The notes under the pieces are model-generated. The model saw only the letters and a program-made list of their open reading frames with translations, was not told the DNA's origin and did no database searches. A DNA stretch of 61,500 nucleotides from an uncultured Flavobacteriales bacterium (GTDB lineage: Bacteria > Bacteroidota > Bacteroidia > Flavobacteriales_D > Crocinitomicaceae): contig CAJAVU010000026.1 of NCBI GenBank assembly GCA_903945495.1, positions 1 through 61,500 on the forward strand, written 5' to 3'. Both the position numbers and the translations under genes were made by a program. Shown here one piece after another: positions 52,388 through 58,826 of this stretch. The first letter of the stretch is position 1. Each line of letters starts with the position of its first letter.

Positions 52388-53101
52388 ATGCGCTATACAT
52401 TTTTTATCCTTTTCGTTCTCTCGTTTCTTTCCAGTTGTTCTAACAAAGAAGAAGATACGCGAAAGTATCCACCAGCAGATTTAGTATTTTATGAAACGTA
52501 TACGCAACAAGAATTTCAAGACTATTGGAACGCTGCGATTGTTGCTCTGAACGAGCCCGATACTTCGCAAGCAATTAAGTTAAACGGCTTTTCAGGGATT
52601 GATCTGAGACAATTAATTCAACCAGGAGGCGATATTTGTTTGGGTTATGTCGCTCCTGAAAATCAACATCGCATTGCGGAACTATTAACCTTGGAAAAAG
52701 TTAGAAATTGTTTTCCAAAGGATGCTGATATTTTGTGGACGTGGAATGCTGAAGAGGTGTATGATTTGAAAGGAAACTACTATTCGTTGTATGTGGTTCA
52801 TAAAAATGGAATTAAGCCACGTTTAACGGGAAAAGATTTAGAAGAAGTTGAAGTCGAAGAAGACCCGAATACGCTTCAGATTAACATACTACTTACGATG
52901 TCCGAAAAAGGAACGGAGAAGTGGGCAAAAATGACAGCAGATAATATTAAACGAACAATTGTGATGTCAGTCAATGGAAGTGTGTTGAGTGCACCACAGG
53001 TCATAGAGCCAATCACAGGCGGCGAAACGCAAATTTCTGGCAACTTCAATTTAAAAGAAGCAAAAGAAATTGTTGGTGGTATAAAGGCTGGAATGCGTTG
53101 A
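52388..53101 (+). CDS. Lipoprotein with a SecD P1 head-like domain
   Basis: The start at 52388 opens a lipoprotein signal peptide (MRYTFFILFVLSFLSSC, lipobox FLSSC). The C-terminal 75 residues match the head subdomain of the SecD P1 periplasmic domain: INILLTMSEKGTEKWAKMTADNIKRTIVMSVNGSVLSAPQVIEPITGGETQISGNF and NLKEAKEIV; the SAP-x-V-x-x-PI-GG-x-QISGNF string is its signature. The middle 100 residues hold a different domain. In SecD the head domain contacts translocating proteins, so a free lipoprotein form may work in protein export or be a decoy. The neighbours give no clue. Confidence 0.8.
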   Translation: MRYTFFILFVLSFLSSCSNKEEDTRKYPPADLVFYETYTQQEFQDYWNAAIVALNEPDTSQAIKLNGFSGIDLRQLIQPGGDICLGYVAPENQHRIAELLTLEKVRNCFPKDADILWTWNAEEVYDLKGNYYSLYVVHKNGIKPRLTGKDLEEVEVEEDPNTLQINILLTMSEKGTEKWAKMTADNIKRTIVMSVNGSVLSAPQVIEPITGGETQISGNFNLKEAKEIVGGIKAGMR

Positions 53102-53103
53102 GC

Positions 53104-53250
53104 GCTCCATTGGGATTCATGATTTATAATTCGTAATTCATCTTAATCACAACCGCCGTCAGGCAGCATCCGCCGCGGCGGATAATCACCCTGTCTGCCG
53201 ACAGGCAGGAAATCACGAATAACAAATAACAAATCACGAATTATAATGTG
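53104..53250. repeat. REP-like cluster: AT-rich direct repeats, a 16-bp palindrome and a CCTGTC hairpin, copy 2
   Basis: Between the SecD-head gene and ssrA: inverse units of the AATCA family (53112-53145), the perfect palindrome ATCCGCCGCGGCGGAT (53168-53183), the hairpin CCTGTC-TGCC-GACAGG (53190-53205), and AATCACGAATAACAAATAAC (53209-53245). The hairpin and its flanks match 6561-6626 with few changes. The palindrome is strikingly G+C rich for this genome. Confidence 0.7.
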
Positions 53251-53258
53251 TATCTTTG
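53251..53258 (+). promoter_or_regulatory. Promoter -7 box TATCTTTG of ssrA
   Basis: An exact TAnnTTTG match lies 12 bases before the mature 5' end of the tmRNA at 53271. The -33 region lies inside the AT-rich repeat and has no clear TTG. Confidence 0.6.
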
Positions 53259-53270
53259 TACAAGTTCTTT

Positions 53271-53672
53271 GGGGTCGTTTTTGGATTTGACAGCGATAGC
53301 AGTAGTCGAGTGTCAGCATGCAGAGGGTTGGAGTGAACCTCTTAAATATCTTGCTTCAAACTATAATTGACAACACGTCATACGCACTTGCTGCTTAATC
53401 TTTCGATAGATAGATTGGCTTAATCGTTCTGAAGTTTAGTAGGTCCGACAAGTACTCTCTTCAAGCCTCTGCCCATTAGGTTTGATTTACGGGAGTTCAA
53501 AATTTTGGGCTGGTAAATGTGATGATTTTAAGCAGTTACGAGATCTTAAAAATCTAAGTCAACGATTTGGGTGTTCTTGTCCGTCCGTTGATCGAAAACA
53601 AATCGAGAAATAAGCATGTAGAAAGCTTGAAAACTCGTCGTTTGGACGAGGGTTCGAACCCCTCCGACTCCA
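53271..53672 (+). ncRNA. ssrA: Transfer-messenger RNA (tmRNA)
   Basis: The 5' end GGGGTCGTTTTTGGATTTGACAGC and the 3' end GGTTCGAACCCCTCCGACTCCA form the tRNA-like domain: GGGGTCG pairs with CGACTCC (one G-U pair), and the T-loop arm with TTCGAA is complete. The discriminator A is at 53672; CCA is not encoded. The tag reading frame ends TAC GCA CTT GCT GCT TAA (53381-53398), giving ...DNTSYALAA, close to the YALAA tags of Bacteroidota. tmRNA rescues stalled ribosomes and tags proteins for degradation. The integrase gene behind it makes its 3' end the likely attachment site of the element. Confidence 0.95.
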
Positions 53673-53675
53673 CTT
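53649..53675 (+). other. Probable attachment site core (attL) in the ssrA 3' end
   Basis: The tRNA-like 3' end of ssrA is a classic target of tyrosine recombinases, and a recombinase gene begins 261 bases behind it in the same direction. The core itself cannot be delimited here because the other end of the element lies outside the window. The T-arm to discriminator stretch is the best candidate. Confidence 0.5.
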
Positions 53676-53696
53676 TTTGAGTAATCAAAGAATATC

Positions 53697-53732
53697 AAAA
53701 CCGTCTAAAACATTGATTTTAGGCGGTTTTTT
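53697..53732. terminator. Rho-independent terminator after ssrA
   Basis: AAAACCGTCTAAAA (53697-53710) pairs with TTTTAGGCGGTTTT (53717-53730) over 14 bp with one G-U pair, loop CATTGA, followed by T. It lies 25 bases behind the tmRNA gene. If the attachment core lies upstream of it, this terminator belongs to the element side or was rebuilt at insertion. Confidence 0.85.
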
Positions 53733-53774
53733 GATTTAAAGCATATCATCGGATATGAAAAAAAATCAAAATAA

Positions 53775-53821
53775 ACGGTACCTATACGGTACCTTTTTGT
53801 ATACTTGCATTCAGGTACCGC
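53775..53821. repeat. Three GGTACC palindromes in the putative att region
   Basis: ACGGTACCTAT and ACGGTACCTTT are direct repeats (53775-53795), and a third GGTACC in inverse context (CAGGTACCG) is at 53814-53819. The spacing of 11 bases between the first two is one helical turn. Short repeats of this kind close to the integrase are typical of arm-type binding sites. Confidence 0.45.
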
Positions 53822-53891
53822 GAAACGGTTTAAATAATTGAATAACAGTTTATTGTAGTAATATTTTTTGCTTCTTTTTGAGTTCGTTTAT

Positions 53892-53915
53892 CGTCATAAC
53901 CATAGTGGTTTGACG
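53892..53915. promoter_or_regulatory. Hairpin CGTCA-T-AACCA/TGGTT-TGACG upstream of the integrase gene
   Basis: The arms CGTCA/TGACG and AACCA/TGGTT form a 10-bp stem with a single bulged T and a TAG loop. It ends 20 bases before the integrase ATG at 53936, in the leader. It may be an operator or an RNA structure limiting translation; no terminator T-run follows. Confidence 0.4.
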
Positions 53916-53935
53916 TTTCACTAAAAGCAATTGAT

Positions 53936-55195
53936 ATGAAACAGAATCAAATCTATTCAATCACCTTTGTCATCAAGCGTGAAAAGACGAAAAATGACAA
54001 AGCACCTATTGTCTGTAGAATTACTGTAAATGGCAGACGAGTTGAAATTTCTCTAAAAAAAAGTATTGATCCCAAAAAATGGTCTGCAGAAGCAGGAAAG
54101 GCCAAAGGCAATTCTGAAGAAGCAAGATTAATTAACCAGGCAATTGAATTGGTTAGTAATGAAATTATGCGTCATCACAACAAGTTGTTGATGGATGGAA
54201 AGCCAATCGATGCGCAAGCGATTAAAAATAGTTTTCTAGGATTGTCGGAAAAGAAATACACACTTATTGAAAGTTTCAATTATCACAACATGCGGATGAA
54301 ACCATTAATTGGAATCGATGTGGAACTTGGAACCTATAAAAAGTTTGAAACCGTACAGGCAAAAATTGAAAAGTTCTTAAAGAAAACCTATCGCCGTGAT
54401 GATATGTTCCTGGACGAATTGAATTACAAATTCATTACAGATTTCGAATATTACATGAAAACGGAGGATAAAGTAATTCATAATACAGCCCTTCGATATA
54501 TTCGTTGTCTTAAGAAAATAATTCTGATGGCCATTAAGAATGAATGGATTTCGAAAAATCCCTTTGTTAATTATAAGTGTCAATATACACGTGTTAATAG
54601 AGAAGTTCTATCTGAAACAGAATTAACCAATATGAAGGATAAGGTTATTGGAATTCCAAGACTAGATGAAGTGAAAGATGTATTCCTATTCTGTTGTTTC
54701 TCTGGGTATTCATTTGCGGATGTTGAGCGAATTTCAAACAATGATTTGGAACGAGGGATCGATGGTGATTTTTGGATTTTCACGGAACGTAAAAAAACAG
54801 GAGTCACTTCAAACGTTCCACTTCTTCCGGAAGCACATGAAATAATTAAAAAATATGAAGACCATCCAACTTGTGTGAATAACAACAGATTATTACCGGT
54901 AAAATCTAATCAGAAAATGAATGCCTATTTGAAGGAAGTCGCTGCAGTATGTGGAATAAAAAAGAACCTGACAATGCACATGGCTCGACATACTTTTGCA
55001 ACAACAGTTACGCTTTCAAATGGTGTTCCTATTGAAACGGTTTCAAAAATGCTTGGACATTCCAAGTTGGCAACAACTCAGATTTATGCGCAGGTTCTTG
55101 AGAATAAAGTTAGTGAGGACATGCAAAATCTGAAACGAAGAATGGTCCAGAAATCCAATAGTGATAAAAAATTGGCAAAAAATACTGGAACTTAA
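53936..55195 (+). CDS. Tyrosine recombinase (integrase) of the ssrA-inserted element
   Basis: The 419-residue protein begins with an arm-type DNA-binding domain (residues 5-85: SITFVIKREKTKNDKAPIVCRITVNGRRVEISLKKSIDPKKW), followed by a SAM-like core-binding domain (about 110-210) and the catalytic domain (215-400). The H-x-x-R pair is in MHMARHTFATTV (about 347-351) and the nucleophile Tyr in LGHSKLATTQIYAQV (about 382). The first catalytic Arg position has Y/S in FSGYSFADV, as in several Bacteroidota integrases. It should integrate and excise the element at ssrA. It is the first gene of the island and followed closely by the RteC-like gene. Confidence 0.93.
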   Translation: MKQNQIYSITFVIKREKTKNDKAPIVCRITVNGRRVEISLKKSIDPKKWSAEAGKAKGNSEEARLINQAIELVSNEIMRHHNKLLMDGKPIDAQAIKNSFLGLSEKKYTLIESFNYHNMRMKPLIGIDVELGTYKKFETVQAKIEKFLKKTYRRDDMFLDELNYKFITDFEYYMKTEDKVIHNTALRYIRCLKKIILMAIKNEWISKNPFVNYKCQYTRVNREVLSETELTNMKDKVIGIPRLDEVKDVFLFCCFSGYSFADVERISNNDLERGIDGDFWIFTERKKTGVTSNVPLLPEAHEIIKKYEDHPTCVNNNRLLPVKSNQKMNAYLKEVAAVCGIKKNLTMHMARHTFATTVTLSNGVPIETVSKMLGHSKLATTQIYAQVLENKVSEDMQNLKRRMVQKSNSDKKLAKNTGT

Positions 55196-55240
55196 AAAGA
55201 GGATAGTAGCGTACAAGGTGGCATAATAAACCATGCTAAG

Positions 55241-56047
55241 ATGATAAAATACACTACTACCTTCAACGAGTTGAAAAACAAGTTGAATCAAGTAAATCCG
55301 GCAAAAACGGATTTGCTTCAAAGAACCGAAAAAAGCATCATGCTAATTAAAGATGCAACATCAGAATTAGAGTTTTTAATACGAGAAAATGGATTTCGTT
55401 CCCAGGAGGACGAGATCCATTTTTTTAGGCATATAAAGCCAGAGATTAACTCACTTGGAATTGCATACACCATAATTCAAATTGTCGAATCTCAACGACC
55501 CACATCATCTAAAGAAGGTTTTGAAAAACTTATTGAACAGAAACTCGAATTCGTTCGAGCACATTATGTTGATTTCCCAGAATTCATAAGTTACTATAAC
55601 AGTTCGTCAACTATAAAAGACGATATCTTCTTTCTTCGCACGAATGTTACTAAACAAAACATGTTTCCACAACCTTTTGATGCCAAGTATTCTACTGGTT
55701 ATGATTTAATTGCCGCTTATGCATTAGCCTATAAGTTTTTAGCGAATCATTTTGAACAAAGTACTGGTGATGGTAGTGATGATCTTCCTGATCCTAAAAT
55801 GCAATGGACAAAACAAAAGGTTGCTTTTGGTGAATTGTTGTATGCTCTGAAAAACATCAAAGCGATTAACAATGGAAATACCGAACTGAGTGTCATGAGT
55901 AGAAGTTTGGGTAAGTTACTTAATATTGAAATTGGGGACCCATATAAGACTTTTAATGAGATCCGTTCGCGCAAAGAAGACCGCTTACGTTTTTTAAAGC
56001 AAATGATTTTTGAACTAGAAATGAAAATGGATGAACTTGATGAGTGA
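55241..56047 (+). CDS. RteC domain protein
   Basis: The 268-residue product matches the RteC family of conjugative transposons (e.g. CTnDOT): an N-terminal helical part (LIKDATSELEFLIRENGFRSQEDEIHFFRHIKPEINSLGIAYTIIQIVESQRPTSSKEG), a middle with KLEFVRAHYVDFPEFISYYNSSSTIKDDIFFLRT and YDLIAAYALAYKFLANHFE, and a C-terminal helix rich in Arg/Lys. In CTnDOT, RteC switches on excision genes. Here it lies 45 bases behind the integrase, so it probably controls excision of this element. A DNA-binding role is inferred from the family. Confidence 0.8.
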   Translation: MIKYTTTFNELKNKLNQVNPAKTDLLQRTEKSIMLIKDATSELEFLIRENGFRSQEDEIHFFRHIKPEINSLGIAYTIIQIVESQRPTSSKEGFEKLIEQKLEFVRAHYVDFPEFISYYNSSSTIKDDIFFLRTNVTKQNMFPQPFDAKYSTGYDLIAAYALAYKFLANHFEQSTGDGSDDLPDPKMQWTKQKVAFGELLYALKNIKAINNGNTELSVMSRSLGKLLNIEIGDPYKTFNEIRSRKEDRLRFLKQMIFELEMKMDELDE

Positions 56048-56389
56048 TTTCGGTACTACGAAGATACTCCGTGTTCATTTCAGAAAATATGCTTACCAAA
56101 AAACTTGTTTAGTGTTAAGGTATTGAAATTCTGAATTATAACTTCAGGTAAGAACTGAATTCATCGAACTGGTGAATTCAGTTGTCCAACTATTGGACAT
56201 CAGGTGTTTTTAACCTGAAAATCAAAAATATTTCAATTGATTATTTAGTAAAGTATTGATATTGAATCATTTTGAGTTTTATTGTCATAGAATTTCATAG
56301 AAATCGTTCGGTGTACGGGGTGTTACTGGGGAACTTTACAAATCAATTGCTATCAATTTTGCCAAACGAACATCAAAAAGAAGTAAGTT
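56048..56389. other. Non-coding region with three tandem hairpins in the mobile element
   Basis: No gene is present in 342 bases. Three perfect inverted repeats follow each other: AACTGAATTCA/TGAATTCAGTT (56153-56183, loop 9), GTCCAA/TTGGAC (56184-56198, loop 3), and CAGGT/ACCTG (56201-56217, loop 7). A G-rich stretch (GGTGTACGGGGTGTTACTGGGG) lies at about 56310-56333. The region sits before the HTH and replication-type genes, so an origin, transfer origin or operator cluster is possible. Confidence 0.55.
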
Positions 56390-56674
56390 ATGGCAACTAC
56401 AGTATTAACTATTGAAGATTTGCAGGAATTTAAAAAAGAACTCCTGCAGGAATTAAAAAGCATTTTTACAACTAACCAATCAACCAGTTCAAAGAAATGG
56501 TTGAAGTCCACCGAGGTTAGAAAACTACTCGGTATTTCACCAGGAACCTTGCAAAATTTACGTATCAACGGCACACTGCCTTATTCAAAAATCGGTGGTG
56601 TTATTTATTACGACCACGAAGAGATTCAAAGAATCCTAGCAGCCAATCGTGTTGATAATGCATTTGGCTCATGA
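56390..56674 (+). CDS. Small helix-turn-helix protein (MerR/excisionase-like)
   Basis: The 94-residue protein has an N-terminal helix (LQEFKKELLQELKSIFTTNQS) and an HTH_17-type winged helix (45-90: KKWLKSTEVRKLLGISPGTLQNLRINGTLPYSKIGGVIYYDHEEIQRILAANR), typical of excisionases and small DNA-binding proteins of Bacteroidota mobile elements. It overlaps the next gene by four bases (ATGA). It may act as an excisionase or regulate the hairpin region upstream. Confidence 0.85.
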   Translation: MATTVLTIEDLQEFKKELLQELKSIFTTNQSTSSKKWLKSTEVRKLLGISPGTLQNLRINGTLPYSKIGGVIYYDHEEIQRILAANRVDNAFGS

Positions 56675-57375
56675 ACTACATCAGTCATTTAACGGCTGTT
56701 ATTGAAAAGTTATCCAAAGATCCTGATCTCAATCCTTCACATGTGAGTTTGTACCTGGGCTTATTTTACCTCTGGAACATGAACCGTTTTCGAAATCCAT
56801 TGTCGGTGACAAGATCCGAAGTCATGATTGTTTCGAAAATAGGTTCAAAAACCACATATCACAGGTGCTTAAGCGAATTGGATGAGAAGAAATACTTACG
56901 GTATCATCCTTCTCATAATCCAATGAAAGGCAGTTTAATTGACATGGTCATTTACGGGACAACTACTAGGACATCTAGTGGGACAACTAGTGGGACAAGT
57001 ACTGTACAAGTACTGGTACCTTCAATAAACAGTAATAAACAGAATAAACATTCAAACAGAATAAACATGAGTGGTGACAATCAAAAAATTGCCACCTCAT
57101 CCGAGAAGGCAAAAAATAATTTTAGTCCTCCTGATCTCGATGAGGTTAAATCATTTTTCAAAAGCAAGGAAAGCAATGAAATAGAAGCCAATAAATTCTT
57201 CAACCATTTTGAATCGAATGGCTGGCTTGTAGGTGGAAAAACGAAAATGAAAAATTGGCATGCTGCAGCACGAAATTGGTTGCTAAATGCTCAAAAGTTT
57301 TCGCAGAACCTTCGACCACCGAAAAGTGATCACTTGCATGCAGAGCAAGACAAAGATTATTCAATTCCACTTTAA
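56671..57375 (+). CDS. Replication-type winged-helix protein of the mobile element
   Basis: The 234-residue product has an N-terminal winged-helix-like part (LSKDPDLNPSHVSLYLGLFYLWNMNRFRNPLSVTRSEVMIVSKIGSKTTYHRCLSELDEKKYLRY), a Ser/Thr/Gly-rich linker (95-140), and a C-terminal part (PPDLDEVKSFFKSKESNEIEANKFFNHFESNGWLVGGKTKMKNWHAAARNWLLN) of the kind seen in phage replication organisers and DnaD-like loaders. It is coupled to the HTH gene by a 4-base overlap and followed by a DnaC-like ATPase gene, which supports a role in initiating replication of the element. Confidence 0.75.
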   Translation: MNYISHLTAVIEKLSKDPDLNPSHVSLYLGLFYLWNMNRFRNPLSVTRSEVMIVSKIGSKTTYHRCLSELDEKKYLRYHPSHNPMKGSLIDMVIYGTTTRTSSGTTSGTSTVQVLVPSINSNKQNKHSNRINMSGDNQKIATSSEKAKNNFSPPDLDEVKSFFKSKESNEIEANKFFNHFESNGWLVGGKTKMKNWHAAARNWLLNAQKFSQNLRPPKSDHLHAEQDKDYSIPL

Positions 57376-57386
57376 AAAATTGCAAC

Positions 57387-58010
57387 ATGGAAAAACCATA
57401 TATCATGCAAAATGGTGTTCGTTTTTACGATTTCAAAAAAACGTTCACCTACCTAAATGCCTATGGCAAACACAAATTGGGTGAATCATTCAATTTGAAA
57501 GAAGAAGATGCGGGTATTTTATACAAATTAATGATTTACACAATCCGAGATGAGAAAAGTTGTGATAAACATGGCTTGGATCTAAATAAAGGAATTCTTT
57601 TGACTGGACCGGTTGGCTGTGGCAAAACCTCATTATTGACCTTGCTCAAACATTTTGCCTACATCGAAACGAATTACACCATGAAATCCACCAGGGATAT
57701 TTCTGCAGAATTCAACATTGATGGTTATCCAACAATTTTCAAATATGGTAAGACGCATAAAATCTATTGTTTCGATGATCTAGGAGTAGAGCAAAACATG
57801 AAGCACTTTGGAAACGAATGCAATACTATCGCTGAAATCCTGCTGCATCGATATGAACTCCTGCAGTCGCAGAACATTGTCACGCATGCAACAACCAATC
57901 TCAATGCAAACGAACTAGAAAAACTGTATGGTAATCGTGTGCGCTCGCGCTTGCGCTCGATGTTCAATTTGATCGCATTTCCTCAATCAGCAAGTGACAA
58001 ACGTAAATGA
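57387..58010 (+). CDS. DnaC-like AAA+ ATPase, probable helicase loader of the element
   Basis: The 207-residue protein has a Walker A motif GPVGCGKT at 74-81, Walker B IYCFDD at 126-131 and an Arg-rich segment near the C-terminus (YGNRVRSRLRSMFNLI, about 185-200), where sensor and arginine finger lie in DnaC/IstB-type loaders. The N-terminal 60 residues (YDFKKTFTYLNAYGKHKL) form a short helical domain. With the preceding winged-helix protein it resembles a phage-type helicase-loading pair. It starts 11 bases behind that gene. Confidence 0.8.
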   Translation: MEKPYIMQNGVRFYDFKKTFTYLNAYGKHKLGESFNLKEEDAGILYKLMIYTIRDEKSCDKHGLDLNKGILLTGPVGCGKTSLLTLLKHFAYIETNYTMKSTRDISAEFNIDGYPTIFKYGKTHKIYCFDDLGVEQNMKHFGNECNTIAEILLHRYELLQSQNIVTHATTNLNANELEKLYGNRVRSRLRSMFNLIAFPQSASDKRK

Positions 58011-58029
58011 TTTCATCTAAACTCTAATT

Positions 58030-58659
58030 ATGAAAAAACTTGACATTGCATCGATCATACAAGTGCGCCTCGATGAAACCCAATACTTTGCTGAAAAGCA
58101 AGAAAAGAAACAAATTGTCATTCACCATACGGTTTCCGGTCCTAAGGCCGAGAATGTCATGCACGACTGGAACCAAACAAAGGAACGCGTTGGCACTGCA
58201 TTCATTATTGATGGAAATGGAATCATTCACCAATGTTTCAGTTCAGAACACTGGGCGCATCATTTAGGTACACATTTCCCGAACAATACATCCTTAAACA
58301 AACATTCGATTGCCATAGAAATATGCAATTGGGGAGCATTGAAGGAAAAAGGAAATAGATATTATTCTGCTTTCAAAAAGGAAGTCCCTGCAAAAGAAGT
58401 TATCGATTATGGAATTTCTTATAGAGGATCACGATTCTTCCAGCGATATAAAAAAGAACAACTCGATTCTTTGAAACTATTATTAGAATACCTCTGCGAA
58501 CGATATCAAATTCCGACCAACTACAATTCCGATATGTGGGAAATCTGCCCTCGAGCAATCCAAGGTGAACCTGGCATCTTTTCACATGTAAGTTTCCGGA
58601 AGGATAAAAGTGATTGTCATCCGCAGTTGGAATTGGTGAAGATGCTGAAGGATTATTGA
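58030..58659 (+). CDS. N-acetylmuramoyl-L-alanine amidase (Amidase_2/PGRP fold) on the mobile element
   Basis: The 209-residue product has an Amidase_2 domain: zinc ligand His32 in IVIHHTVSG, then GTAFIIDGNGIIHQCF, HWAHHLGTH and SIAIEICNWG, with a late His in DCHPQ (about residue 199). It cuts the bond between MurNAc and L-alanine in peptidoglycan. There is no signal peptide, so it would need a holin or other route out, as phage endolysins do. It follows the ATPase gene by 19 bases. Its presence supports a phage or satellite origin of the element. Confidence 0.85.
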   Translation: MKKLDIASIIQVRLDETQYFAEKQEKKQIVIHHTVSGPKAENVMHDWNQTKERVGTAFIIDGNGIIHQCFSSEHWAHHLGTHFPNNTSLNKHSIAIEICNWGALKEKGNRYYSAFKKEVPAKEVIDYGISYRGSRFFQRYKKEQLDSLKLLLEYLCERYQIPTNYNSDMWEICPRAIQGEPGIFSHVSFRKDKSDCHPQLELVKMLKDY

Positions 58660-58826
58660 GTTTCTGTTAAACATCTTTAAGATTTATTTAATACTCAAAA
58701 TCTGTTATCTGAAAATTCATATAGTTATTAATAAATTGATGTGAATGAATAAATGAAAGTTTAAAAATTGATTTTGATTTTGTCCCTAGATTTAAAATCT
58801 TAGAATAAGAAGAATAAAACTAAATC

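Noticed and set aside
53641-53672. A separate tRNA gene at the TTCGAA arm
   Set aside because: The anticodon and D arms are absent; the T arm and acceptor pair with the 5' end at 53271 as in tmRNA.
58040-58267. Alternative frame over the amidase gene
   Set aside because: The amidase frame has conserved zinc and core motifs; the other has none.
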